64,000 nt of DNA from Microlunatus endophyticus (lineage in GTDB: Bacteria; Actinomycetota; Actinomycetes; Propionibacteriales; Propionibacteriaceae), in NCBI RefSeq assembly GCF_014646195.1, contig NZ_BMMZ01000009.1, positions 124,001-188,000 of the forward strand. The letters are read 5' to 3'. The position numbers were made by a program, and so were the translations under genes. Under the pieces are notes generated by a model that did not search any database, was not told the origin of the DNA, and was given only the letters and a program-made list of their open reading frames with translations. Shown in pieces: positions 1 to 8,276 of the stretch. Positions within the stretch are counted from its first letter, which is position 1. Each line of letters opens with the position of its first letter.

Positions 1-408
1 CAGCCGCTGCCCCATGCCGAGAGAGAAGCCGCCGACCCGTTTCCTGGCCACCTGTTCCAGGCCGGTCATCTCGATGACCTCACCGACGCGGGACTTCGGG
101 ATGCCGTGGGTTGCCGCCAGCGCACGCAGGTGGTTGTAGGCCGACCGCCCGGTGTGAACGGCCTTCGCCTCCAGGAGCGCGCCGACCTGGCGGAGCGGAT
201 CGCGATGCGCCGCATACGGCTTCCCGTTGACCGCGGTCGTGCCGGCGGTCGGGCGGTCGAGACCCATGATCATCCGCATGGTGGTCGACTTGCCGGCACC
301 GTTCGGTCCGAGGAAGCCGGTCACGATTCCGGATCGGACTGTGAACGTGATGTCGTCCACCGCCAGCTTGGGCCCGTACCTCTTACTGAGGTGCTGGATC
401 TCGATCAT
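1..408 (-). CDS. ABC exporter ATP-binding protein, 3' truncated by window edge
   Basis: The first 136 codons of an ABC ATPase are visible; the rest lies outside the window. Walker A (GPNGAGKST) is at residues 34-42 and a signature-like SLGMGQ at 129-134, with a Q-loop-type stretch around residue 77. Walker B is not reached. The arrangement (short N-terminus MIEIQHLSKRYG, LSGGQ degenerate to SLGMG) is typical of the BcrA/CcmA-like ATPases of ABC-2 exporters, so a membrane permease is expected just beyond position 1. The ATG at 406-408 is preceded by AGGG about 8 bases upstream. The substrate cannot be inferred. A 57-codon ORF lies 115 bases upstream on the same strand. Confidence 0.9.
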   Translation of the reverse strand, partial: MIEIQHLSKRYGPKLAVDDITFTVRSGIVTGFLGPNGAGKSTTMRMIMGLDRPTAGTTAVNGKPYAAHRDPLRQVGALLEAKAVHTGRSAYNHLRALAATHGIPKSRVGEVIEMTGLEQVARKRVGGFSLGMGQRL

Positions 409-523
409 GAAGCGACCCTATGCGCTCCGGGCACCGGACACATCCCACGGCGGACCGGGTCTTCCGGCGAGGTCGTACGACCTCGGTACGACGACACGAG
501 CCCGTGCCTGCTCGGGTGGTGTA

Positions 524-697
524 TCAGCGCCGGCGCAGGGAGTCGAGCAACAGCCGCTTCAGTGACGATCCGCCGGACTTGGCGAGGACCTCAGGACACT
601 GCTGCTCCGACTGCTGGGCCGGTTGATCGACCGGGACTGCAATGAAGCGCCCAGCCGGATTGTGGACGAGGTAATCGCCCGGCGAATTGATACTCAT
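524..697 (-). CDS. Hypothetical small protein (57 aa)
   Basis: A short ORF, ATG at 695-697 with a G-rich ribosome-binding stretch (GGGGG) just upstream, TGA at 524-526. The product begins MSINSPGDYLVHNPAGRF and ends in a basic tail LKRLLLDSLRRR; it has one Cys at residue 34 and a Gly-Gly pair at 42-43. It has no membrane segment and I do not recognise a family. It sits between an ABC exporter ATPase and a decayed oxidoreductase gene, all on the same strand. A peptide exported or modified with help of the ABC system is conceivable, but no maturation enzyme is visible. It could equally be a chance ORF in GC-rich DNA. Confidence 0.45.
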   Translation of the reverse strand: MSINSPGDYLVHNPAGRFIAVPVDQPAQQSEQQCPEVLAKSGGSSLKRLLLDSLRRR

Positions 698-841
698 TGC
701 ACCCCCGTTTCAAGATCATCACGATCCCGCACGCCAGGCGCCATCAGCTGCCATTCCGGGGGATCACCCACGGGGCTTCCCCCGATGCCCCATGGGCGAT
801 CCACCCGAATGTCAAACCGCTGCGCAAGTGCGCGTGCAAGA

Positions 842-896
842 GAAACCGGACAACCGGTTTCCGGTCAGTGCTTCGGCCGACCCGACACCGGCCGAA
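842..896 (-). terminator. Two consecutive hairpins downstream of the broken oxidoreductase gene
   Basis: GAAACCGG-ACAA-CCGGTTTC (842-861) and TTCGGCCG ... CGGCCGAA (872-896) are perfect 8-bp stems lying after the stop at 1003 in the minus direction. No U-tract follows, which is common in actinobacterial terminators. The rest of the gene-free stretch 698-1002 shows only the operator-like repeat at 927-943. Confidence 0.45.
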
Positions 897-926
897 CCAA
901 CAACCTGGGATAACGATAGCAGCTGG

Positions 927-943
927 ATGTCCAAAATGGACAT
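927..943. promoter_or_regulatory. Operator-like inverted repeat ATGTCCA-AAA-TGGACAT
   Basis: Perfect 7-bp arms with a 3-base centre, in an AT-richer patch, followed at once by another ATGTCC half-site at 942-947. It lies upstream (minus direction) of the 57-codon ORF and the ABC ATPase, and could be the operator of a TetR- or MarR-type repressor. The cognate regulator is not identified. Confidence 0.4.
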
Positions 944-1002
944 GTCCGAATTAGGAAGTGACTTTGGTCCCGGCCGGCGGTCGGGTTGCGCACCCAGTGC
1001 GG

Positions 1003-2024
1003 CTATCTCGGGTCCTGCTCGAGGTCCAGGAGCACCTTGCCCACTGCCCCTGACCACGGCATCGTGGGCCGCCGCGGTCTGCTCCAGCGGGTAGTGATGC
1101 AGCGGCACTCCGGCGTCGTCGGTGACCCGCAGTCCGCCGGCAGCGACCGCGGCCGAGACCTCCTCGGCCGCACGCCGCTTCTGCTCCTGGGTGATCGTGT
1201 AGAGCAGGATGAACTGGTAGCGCAGATTCAGCGCATAGGTCTCCCGGATCGGCAGGGTGAAGGTCTGGCCGCCGTTGTTGGCATAGATCGCGATCGTGCC
1301 GCCCATGGAGATCACCGACCGGTCAAGATCATTGTTGGCCGCCGGTGCGACCTCGACCACCAGGTCGACCCCGTCGGGCGCCAGCGAACGGACCGCGTCG
1401 GCCACTGCTTCGGTCCGGTAGTTCATCACGGCGTGAGCACCCGCCGCCCGCGCCAGCTCCGCCTTCTGGAGACCGGAGACCGTGGTGATCACCGTGGCGC
1501 CGGCCCAGCGGGCCAATTGGATGGCCGCGTTGCCGACCGCGCCGGCTCCGCCCTGCACCAAGACCATCCGGCCGTCCAACGCACCGGGCCAGCCGGTCGA
1601 CCTCACCGCAGGTGAGCGCTCGATGGGCGGTCATCGCGGGCACCCCGAGTGACGCACCGAGATCGTACGACGCACCGTCCGGCAGCGGAACGGCCTGCTC
1701 GGCGGGCACGACGACGTACTCTGCCGCTGTCCCGTACGGCCGGCCGTGCTGGGCGAGATAGAGCCAGACCCGCTGCCCGATCTCTCGATCAACGCCGTCG
1801 CCGACCGCATCGATCACCCCGGCACCGTCCTGCCCGGGCACGACCTCATTGAAGGCCAGCCGGCCACTGATGCCGGCCCTGGCCTTCCAATCGGTCGGAT
1901 TGACACCCGCGCGGACCAGCCGGACGCGTACCTCTCCCGGGCCGGGCTCGGGCACTGGCCTGTCCGCGAGCGAAAGAACATCAGAAGAGCCGTTGGTGTT
2001 GTAGATGATCGCGCGCATGTCCAT
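1003..2024 (-). pseudogene. NADPH:quinone oxidoreductase-like MDR gene with two frameshifts
   Basis: The medium-chain dehydrogenase/quinone oxidoreductase sequence is continuous only if two single-base deletions are repaired. The N-terminal part (from ATG at 2022-2024, MDMRAIIYNTNGSSDVLSL) runs in frame to about 1588; there the reading must shift at a GGG run (1586-1588) to continue with GALDGRMVLVQGGAGAVGNA, the NADPH-binding motif. A second shift at the CCCC run (1047-1050) restores the expected ending VGKVLLDLEQDPR and the stop at 1003-1005. Family members are about 320-340 residues, matching the repaired length. Both lesions are one-base losses in short G/C runs, so assembly error is as likely as true decay. 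Confidence 0.75.
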
Positions 2025-2087
2025 GACGCTAGCGCTACCCGATCGCGGCGGCCGATCACATCGCCGCCTACCGGGCCGGTTCCCTAG

Positions 2088-2735
2088 TCACACCATGGAG
2101 TCGGGGAACGCGATGATCGACAAGAAGCTGATCGGCAGCTCGACCAGCTCGGTCGGCCCGTGTGCACCCTCACCGTCCAAGATCAATGAGTCTCCCGGCG
2201 TCAGCCGATAGGTCTGGCGACTGTGCCCATAGACCATGATTCCTTCAAGCATATAAAGAAACTCAGTACCGGGATGCTGGAAGACCGGATAGGTCTCGCT
2301 GTTCTCTGTCAGGGTGACCAGCAATGACTCGAGGCGCTTGTGTCGACCGCGAAGCGAGCCGAGCGACTCGTACTCGTGTCCGACGCGGGTGCCGTTGCGG
2401 GCGATGCGTGGACCGGTGCCACGCGGGGTGTACACGGCCTCACGCTCGGCGTCAGCGCCGCGGAAGAGTGACGTGACCGGCACATCCAGTCCGGTGGCGA
2501 GCAGGCTCAGCGTGGACAGGCTGGCCGAGGTGTTGGCGTTCTCGATCTTGGAAAGCATCGCCTTGGAGATGCCGATCCGGTCGGCCATCTCGGCTACGGT
2601 CAGACCGGCCGTGGTCCGCAGTTCGCGGACGTTGCGGCCGATGATCTCCTCCAGTCCGGGCTCATCGACAGCGGCCCGGCGCCGCTCGGCCGTTCGGCCC
2701 GTGACGTTGCGCAGCAGCGGATTGGCGGAGTCCAT
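2088..2735 (-). CDS. XRE-family regulator with C-terminal cupin domain
   Basis: A 215-residue, two-domain regulator. A helix-turn-helix of XRE type covers about residues 32-90 (VAEMADRIGISKAMLSKIEN), and a small-molecule-binding cupin fold about 115-205 (contains HPGTEFLYMLEG and LTPGDSLILDGEGAHG). This architecture is that of PuuR and its relatives, many of which control gamma-glutamylated amine catabolism; here the gene lies 12 bases downstream of a sarcosine-oxidase-like gene at the end of a glnT/glxBCD operon. A role as the pathway-specific regulator sensing an amine or gamma-glutamyl intermediate is inferred from this context. Confidence 0.9.
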   Translation of the reverse strand: MDSANPLLRNVTGRTAERRRAAVDEPGLEEIIGRNVRELRTTAGLTVAEMADRIGISKAMLSKIENANTSASLSTLSLLATGLDVPVTSLFRGADAEREAVYTPRGTGPRIARNGTRVGHEYESLGSLRGRHKRLESLLVTLTENSETYPVFQHPGTEFLYMLEGIMVYGHSRQTYRLTPGDSLILDGEGAHGPTELVELPISFLSIIAFPDSMV

Positions 2736-2747
2736 GGACCCAGAATG

Positions 2748-3863
2748 TCAGGTGCGGAAGGCGAACCGCGGCACCGCCGGTCCGCCCTCGACCAGGTCGG
2801 CGATCAGCACGCCGGTCAACGGCGCGAATTTCGCACCGTGGCCCGAGCAGGGCGACGCCACGACGATCGGGCCGATCCGGTCGATCACGAAGTCCTCGTC
2901 CGCCGTCATCGTGAACAGGCAGCTCTGTTCGTTGCTGGGCTGATGCTCCAGACCCGGCAGGTGTCGTCCGGCGAAGTCCAGGCAGACGGCCCGCGCGACC
3001 GGGTCGATGATCTTGTCGCGATTGTCCGCCGTGGTGTCGGAGACGCTGTCGAACTGGCCGATCTTGTAGGCCGGGCGTTGCCCGCCGTCGGCACCGGAGG
3101 TGAGCGCATAGATCTCGACCTCGTCCTTGTAGACCAGCGTCGGCCAGATCGCGTCCGGATCGCCGACATCGGTCCGGCGCGGCAGGTGGAACACCTCCTG
3201 CTGTTTGACGGTGATCCTCGGGGTGACCACGGGCGAAGGAAAACCGTTCATCAGGTTTGGCAACCAGGAACCGACGGCAACGACCGCCGCCCCGGCACGC
3301 CAACTGCCGTCCGCGGTCTGCGCCACGATCCCGTCCGCACAGGGCGACAGCCGCTCGACAGCGCACCGTTCGGCCAATACCGCACCACCGCCGACGGCCA
3401 GTCCAACAAGCGTACGAACGGTGGCACCGGCATCGAGGTAGCCGGCTTGGTCATGGAAGACAGCAGGCTCGCCGAGATCGATACCCGGCCAGCGTTCGGT
3501 GATCTCCTCCGGGGGCAGCAACTCGGCTGCGACGCCTTGCTGGCGGAGCAGGCCGATCAGCTCCGTCGGATGTCGCAGTCGGCCCGCATCCAGTCCCCCG
3601 GTACGGGTCCGCAACGCGATTCCCGCCTGGTCCTCCAGTCGGTCCCATTCCCGCTCGGCCCGTCCGGTCAACCGGATGTAGAAGGGATCGAGGTAGGCGC
3701 GGCGATAGATCCGTGACGTGCCGTGCGAACTGCCCTCGGCGTGGCCTACCTCGAACTGCTCCACGATCACGACCGAGTATCCGCGATTGGTCAGCTCCCA
3801 GGCAGCGGCCGCGCCGGCCAGGCCGGCGCCGACCACGACAACGTCGACCCGCTGAGTGCTCAT
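2748..3863 (-). CDS. Monomeric sarcosine / N-methyl-amino-acid oxidase-like FAD protein
   Basis: A 371-residue flavoprotein of the MSOX/SolA family, which oxidises N-methyl (or N-alkyl) amino acids to the free amino acid plus aldehyde and hydrogen peroxide. The dinucleotide-binding GAGLAG is at residues 12-17, SSHGTSRIYRRAY follows around residue 46, and Cys315 lies in SCLFTMTADEDFVIDR at the same position as the cysteine that binds FAD covalently in MSOX. The ATG overlaps the TGA of glxD by four bases (3860-3863), so the two are translationally coupled. In context its likely substrate is an N-alkylglutamate produced by glxBCD; that is inference. Confidence 0.9.
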   Translation of the reverse strand: MSTQRVDVVVVGAGLAGAAAAWELTNRGYSVVIVEQFEVGHAEGSSHGTSRIYRRAYLDPFYIRLTGRAEREWDRLEDQAGIALRTRTGGLDAGRLRHPTELIGLLRQQGVAAELLPPEEITERWPGIDLGEPAVFHDQAGYLDAGATVRTLVGLAVGGGAVLAERCAVERLSPCADGIVAQTADGSWRAGAAVVAVGSWLPNLMNGFPSPVVTPRITVKQQEVFHLPRRTDVGDPDAIWPTLVYKDEVEIYALTSGADGGQRPAYKIGQFDSVSDTTADNRDKIIDPVARAVCLDFAGRHLPGLEHQPSNEQSCLFTMTADEDFVIDRIGPIVVASPCSGHGAKFAPLTGVLIADLVEGGPAVPRFAFRT

Positions 3864-5215
3864 CGGCCGGGAATCCAGTCGGTCCCGGCCAGCGGCACCC
3901 TGGCCATCGCGGCAGCCTCGATGCTCAGTGCGACGAGGTCCTCCGGCTCGAGGTGGCAGACGTGAGCTTTGCCGCAGGCGCGGGCGATGGTCTGGGCCTC
4001 CATGGTCATCACCGACAGGAAGTTGGCCAGCCGCCGGCCGCCGGCGACCGGGTCGAGCCTGGCCGCGAGTACGGGGTCCTGGGTGCTGATCCCTGCCGGG
4101 TCGAGGCCGTCCTGGAAGTCGTCGTAGAAGCCCGCCGCCGAGCCCAATGCGCGGTAGTCGGCCTCCAAGGCCGGGTCGTTGTCTCCCAAGGCGATCAAGG
4201 CCGCACTGCCGATCGAGACGGCGTCCGCACCGAGCGACAGGGCCTTGGCCAGATCGGCGCCTCCACGGATCCCGCCGGAGACGATCAGCTGAACCTTGCG
4301 GTGCACTCCGAGCTCCTGCAGCGCCTGCACCGCTTGTGGGATCGCCGCCAGTGTCGGGATCCCGACATGTTCGATGAACACCTCCTGGGTGGCGGCGGTG
4401 CCACCCTGCATCCCGTCCACCACGACGACGTCGGCACCGGCGTGCACGGCGAGCTTGACGTCGTAGTAGGTGCGGGTCGCGCCGACCTTGACATAGATCG
4501 GCTTCTCCCAGTCGGTGATCTCCCGCAGCTCGTTGATCTTGATCGTCAGATCGTCCGGGCCGGTCCAGTCCGGATGCCGCGAGGCGCTGCGCTGGTCGAT
4601 GCCGACCGGCAGCGTACGCATCCGGGCGACCCGCTCGGTGATCTTCTGACCGAGCAACATGCCACCCCCGCCCGGTTTGGCACCCTGACCGAGCACCACC
4701 TCGATGGCATCCGCGGCGCGAAGATCATCCGGATTCATCCCGTACCGGGACGGCAGGTATTGGTAGACCAGCAGCCTGGAGTGACCACGCTCCTCGGGGG
4801 TCATCCCGCCGTCGCCGGTCGTGGTCGAGGTCCCGACCAGGCTGGCGCCACGACCGAGCGCCTCCTTGGCCTGGGCAGAAAGTGCACCGAAACTCATCCC
4901 GGCGATCGTGACGGGGATGTCCAGGTGCAGCGGCTTGCTGGCGTGCCGGTCACCCAGCACGATGTCGGTGTCACAGCGCTCGCGATAGCCCTCGAGCGGA
5001 TACCGGGACATGCTCGCGCCGAGGAACACCAGATCGTCGAAATGCGGCAGCGGCCGTTTGGCGCCCCAGCCGCGGATGTCGTAGACACCCGTCGCGGCGG
5101 CGCGCTGGATCTCGTGGATCGTCGCCCGGTCGAAGGTCGCGGACTCCCGCAGTCCGTGTTCGGCCCGCCAGTCAGCGCTGGCCCCGGGTTGGGTTGTCGG
5201 CTGACCAACAGCCAT
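3860..5215 (-). CDS. glxD: GlxD / N-methylglutamate synthase large-subunit-like FMN protein
   Basis: A 451-residue protein corresponding to the FMN-binding synthase domain of glutamate synthase. Visible motifs are GMSFGALS (106-113), GQGAKPGGGGMLLGQK (176-191), VDGMQGGTAA (266-275) and SGGIRGGADLAKAL (313-326); the end LAGTDWIPGR is typical of the GlxD/MgsC group. In characterised systems GlxBCD-type proteins form N-methylglutamate synthase. The ORF extends upstream to 5392, but the ATG at 5213-5215 has AGGAG 8 bases upstream and follows the glxC stop by 23 bases, so it is preferred. Confidence 0.92.
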   Translation of the reverse strand: MAVGQPTTQPGASADWRAEHGLRESATFDRATIHEIQRAAATGVYDIRGWGAKRPLPHFDDLVFLGASMSRYPLEGYRERCDTDIVLGDRHASKPLHLDIPVTIAGMSFGALSAQAKEALGRGASLVGTSTTTGDGGMTPEERGHSRLLVYQYLPSRYGMNPDDLRAADAIEVVLGQGAKPGGGGMLLGQKITERVARMRTLPVGIDQRSASRHPDWTGPDDLTIKINELREITDWEKPIYVKVGATRTYYDVKLAVHAGADVVVVDGMQGGTAATQEVFIEHVGIPTLAAIPQAVQALQELGVHRKVQLIVSGGIRGGADLAKALSLGADAVSIGSAALIALGDNDPALEADYRALGSAAGFYDDFQDGLDPAGISTQDPVLAARLDPVAGGRRLANFLSVMTMEAQTIARACGKAHVCHLEPEDLVALSIEAAAMARVPLAGTDWIPGR

Positions 5216-5238
5216 CGCAGGTTCTCCTAGGGTCTCGG

Positions 5239-5949
5239 TCAGTACGCGTTCGCGTTGTCGGTGTGGAAGTGGTACAGCCGGCGCGCCGACCCGTATCGGG
5301 TGTATTCGGCCGGATCGTCGTCGTAGCCCGCGGCCTCGAGCAGTCCGGCGAGCTCGGTCAACTGGTCGGGGCCCATATCCTTGGCGACGCAATCCGCTCC
5401 GAGCGACGCGACCCGGCCCCGGACGTACAGCCGCGCCTCGTAGATCGAGTCGCCGAACCCGTCACCCGCATCGCCGCGCACCACCAGGCGGCCGGCCTGG
5501 GCCATGAAGGCACTGGAGTGGCCGACATTGCCGCCGACGACGATGTCGACGCCCTTCATCGAGATGCCGCAGCGGGCCCCCGCGTCGCCGTCGATGATCA
5601 ACAAGCCGCCATGGGCCGTCGCCCCCGCGGACTGGGACGCGTTGCCACGCACTCGTACGCGGCCACTCATCATGTTCTCCGCGACACCAGGGCCGCAGTT
5701 GCCGTCGACGGTGATCGTGGCCTGCTGGTTCATCCCGGCGGCGTAGTAGCCGACATGACCGGCAACGGTGATCACCAGCGGTGCATCCAGCCCGGCAGCC
5801 ACGCTGTGGGCGCCCTGCGGGTGACTGATCGTCACCGTGGTGCCGGTGAGCTCCTCGGGGTGATGCAGTAGCCGGTTGGTCTCGCGCAGTCCGACGCCCG
5901 ACAGGTCGAGCTCGACGGCGTCGGCGGTCCGTGGGGTCAGCGTGTCCAT
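5239..5949 (-). CDS. glxC: GlxC / glutamate synthase GXGXG-domain subunit
   Basis: A 236-residue protein formed by the right-handed beta-helix that lies at the C-terminus of glutamate synthase (GXGXG domain), here as a free subunit. Repeated glycine turns are evident (VAGHVGYYAAGMN, VDGNCGPGVAENMMSG, GNVGHSSAFMAQAG). It is presumed to scaffold the glutaminase (GlxB) and FMN (GlxD) subunits. The start overlaps the end of glxB by 13 bases. The C-terminal 50 residues (MGPDQLTELAGLLEAAGYDD and onward) are typical of this family. Confidence 0.9.
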   Translation of the reverse strand: MDTLTPRTADAVELDLSGVGLRETNRLLHHPEELTGTTVTISHPQGAHSVAAGLDAPLVITVAGHVGYYAAGMNQQATITVDGNCGPGVAENMMSGRVRVRGNASQSAGATAHGGLLIIDGDAGARCGISMKGVDIVVGGNVGHSSAFMAQAGRLVVRGDAGDGFGDSIYEARLYVRGRVASLGADCVAKDMGPDQLTELAGLLEAAGYDDDPAEYTRYGSARRLYHFHTDNANAY

Positions 5950-6833
5950 GCGTAGACGACCTCCGGCTCCGGCTCGAAGATGGTGGCGTGCTCGATCCCG
6001 GGCAGTCCGACCAGCGCCCGGTATTCCGAGGCCATCGCCACCCAGTCGTCGGTCTCGGCGATCACCGCCGGCTTGCAGGCGATCGCATCACGGACGACCG
6101 CGAACGAGTCGGCACTGGACACCAGCAGCGTGTAGAAGCCGTCGAACGTCGCACAGAGCGACTTCAGGGCAGCCTCCAGCGTCAATCCGTCAGCCAGGGC
6201 ACGGGCGACGAAGCGGGCACCGACCTCGGTGTCGTTGTCGGAGTCGAACCGGACACCGTCGGCGATCAGCTCCCGGCGGATCGTCGCGTGATTGGCGAAG
6301 GATCCGTTGTGCACAAGACATTGATCGGGACCCACCGAATAGGGATGACAGCCCCCGGCGGTGACCGCGGACTCGGTGGCCATCCGGGTGTGGCCGACAC
6401 CCTGCCAGCCCTGGGCCGACCGCAGCCCGTACCGCGCGACAAGATCATCGGGGCGGCCGACGCCCTTCAGCACCGTCACATCCGAACCGAAGCCGCCGAC
6501 GAGCACCTCGGGAAACGCTGTGGTCGCCGCCTCGAGCAGCTCCTGGGGATCCACCGGGGCGTGCAGCAGCGTCGTGGCGTCAAGCTGCTCTGCGACCACG
6601 GCCGATCCGAGGCGGTCACCGACTGCCTCCGCGACCCGCTTCGGCGGCAGCCCGACGTCCAGCAAACAGACGCCCACCCGGCCCGACGGCGACCAGCCCG
6701 GGTCGCCGTAGACGGCCACACCGGCCGAGTCCGCCCCCCGCTCTGCCATTTCGACGAGCATCCCCGCCAGCAGTTCACCCAGCCGCGGATACAGTCCCCG
6801 ATCCCGCAGATGCAGTCCAACAATGCCGCACAT
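5937..6833 (-). CDS. glxB: GlxB / class II glutamine amidotransferase subunit
   Basis: A 298-residue class II (Ntn) glutamine amidotransferase. The start is placed at the ATG of MCGIVGLHLRDRG so that the catalytic cysteine becomes residue 2; the longer ORF to 6887 would bury it. Family motifs include RGADSAGVAVYG, GVGHTRMATES, CHPYSV and LVHNGSFANH. It should supply ammonia or the glutamyl handling half-reaction for GlxCD. It overlaps glxC by 13 bases and begins 16 bases after the glnT-like gene, indicating one transcript. Confidence 0.92.
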   Translation of the reverse strand: MCGIVGLHLRDRGLYPRLGELLAGMLVEMAERGADSAGVAVYGDPGWSPSGRVGVCLLDVGLPPKRVAEAVGDRLGSAVVAEQLDATTLLHAPVDPQELLEAATTAFPEVLVGGFGSDVTVLKGVGRPDDLVARYGLRSAQGWQGVGHTRMATESAVTAGGCHPYSVGPDQCLVHNGSFANHATIRRELIADGVRFDSDNDTEVGARFVARALADGLTLEAALKSLCATFDGFYTLLVSSADSFAVVRDAIACKPAVIAETDDWVAMASEYRALVGLPGIEHATIFEPEPEVVYAWTR

Positions 6834-6849
6834 GATCAACCTGCTCCCT

Positions 6850-8172
6850 CTAGAACGCTTGCAGATAACGATTGATCTCCCACTCACCGACCTGGTGGTG
6901 CCACTGCCAGAACTCCTCGCGCTGCAATCGGGCGAAGTAGGCAGTCACGCCTGGGCCGGCCGCATCGAGCACTCCTGAGATCAGTGGATCGGCCTCCAGC
7001 GCCTCGACTGCGTGCAACAGCGTCGGCGGGAGCGGATCCCGATCCTGATCGCCCGGCTCGCCCGGATCCAGGCTGCGATCGACACCATCGAGACCGGCCG
7101 CGATCGCTGCCGCCATGGCAAGGTACGGGTTCGCCGACCCGTCCGGCCCGCGCAGCTCGATCCGTTGCTCGTCGGGGATCCGGATGTAGTGCATCCGGTC
7201 ATTGCCACCGTAGCTCGGCACCCGCGGCGCCCAGGTGGCACCGGACGTCGACGCGGCGGCTCCAGTCCGCTTGTAGGAGTTGACGGTCGGCGCGATGACC
7301 GCCTGCAGCGCGGCAGCGTGGTCGAGAATCCCGCCCACGAAGGAATAGCCGGTCACCGACAGCCCGAGACCCCGAGGATCATCGGCGGCCGGGAAGATCA
7401 GCTCCTCTCCGACGTCATTGCCGCGACGCAGCGACAGATGCAGGTGCAGTCCGCTGCCGGTGCGATCGGTGAACGGCTTGGCCATGAACGTCGCCGTCAT
7501 CTCCCGTTGCTCGGCCAGGACCGAGATCAAGTAACGGCCGGTGATCACCCGATCGGCGGTGGTCAAGGCATCGGCGTACTGGAAATTCTGCTCGAACTGG
7601 CCGTTGGCGTCCTCGTGATCATTGGCATAGTTGGACCAGCCCAGCGAGTTCATCGCCTCCGAGACCGCCGTCAGATGATCGAGCATCCGGGTCACGCCGC
7701 GCGCGTCATAGCAGGGCTGTGCCGCGACATCGCGACCGTCCGCAGGCTGCAGCCGTCCGAGCTCGTCACGGCGCAGCAGGAAGTATTCGATCTCCGCGCC
7801 GACATAGGGCGTCAGTCCGCGGGCCGTCGACTTCTGCAGCGCAGATTTCAAGATCACCCGCGGCGCGTACGGCCACGGTTCGCCGTTCACGTAAGGATCA
7901 CAGTGCACGACCGCCAGCCCCGGACGCACGAACGGGACCGGCGCGAACGACGCCGGATCAGGCATCGCCACAAGATCCGGATCAGACGGCTGCTGGCCGA
8001 TCGCGCCGACCGCAAATCCGGCGAAGCCGACACCCTCCGCGGCCAGCGCCTTGGTGGACGCGGCCGGCACCAGCTTCGCGCACAGCTTGCCGCGAAGATC
8101 AACGAACATCGCCAGCAGATAGCGCGTACCGGTCTGCTCCACCAGCTCCACCAGATCACCTCGGTCAACCAC
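6850..8172 (-). CDS. glnT: GlnT-like glutamine synthetase (gamma-glutamylamine synthetase candidate)
   Basis: A 440-residue member of the glutamine synthetase superfamily of the GlnT/GmaS type, which ligate glutamate to ammonia or an alkylamine using ATP. The metal/ATP-site motifs are clear: GAEIEYFLL (125-133), GQFEQNF (191-197), GSGLHLHLSL (239-248) and ELRGPDGSANPYLAMAA further on. Followed by glxBCD, it most likely makes a gamma-glutamyl-alkylamide such as gamma-glutamylmethylamide; alternatives are glutamine or gamma-glutamyl-polyamine/ethanolamine products. GTG start at 8170-8172 with GAGGA close upstream. First gene of the operon. Confidence 0.9.
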   Translation of the reverse strand: MVDRGDLVELVEQTGTRYLLAMFVDLRGKLCAKLVPAASTKALAAEGVGFAGFAVGAIGQQPSDPDLVAMPDPASFAPVPFVRPGLAVVHCDPYVNGEPWPYAPRVILKSALQKSTARGLTPYVGAEIEYFLLRRDELGRLQPADGRDVAAQPCYDARGVTRMLDHLTAVSEAMNSLGWSNYANDHEDANGQFEQNFQYADALTTADRVITGRYLISVLAEQREMTATFMAKPFTDRTGSGLHLHLSLRRGNDVGEELIFPAADDPRGLGLSVTGYSFVGGILDHAAALQAVIAPTVNSYKRTGAAASTSGATWAPRVPSYGGNDRMHYIRIPDEQRIELRGPDGSANPYLAMAAAIAAGLDGVDRSLDPGEPGDQDRDPLPPTLLHAVEALEADPLISGVLDAAGPGVTAYFARLQREEFWQWHHQVGEWEINRYLQAF

Positions 8173-8276
8173 GGTGTCCTCGGTTTCATGATAGGAATCA
8201 ATGTATACGATTAGTAAACTCGGTGGGTGTTACGCCGTGATCACACGGCCGTTACGGCGACGAATACGGTGGGGCA
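8173..8276. promoter_or_regulatory. Divergent promoter region between glnT-like gene and SDR gene
   Basis: A 104-base intergenic stretch. It has an AT-rich patch with the palindromic core TGTATACGATTAG near 8201-8213 and CGTG-ATCA-CACG around 8236-8247, either of which could be bound by the XRE-cupin regulator. No defined promoter hexamers could be fixed by eye. Confidence 0.35.

Noticed and set aside
3713..5230. 505-codon plus-strand ORF
   Set aside because: Antisense to glxD; composition is Arg/Asp/Gly-rich as expected from the complement of a GC-rich gene, with no recognisable domain.
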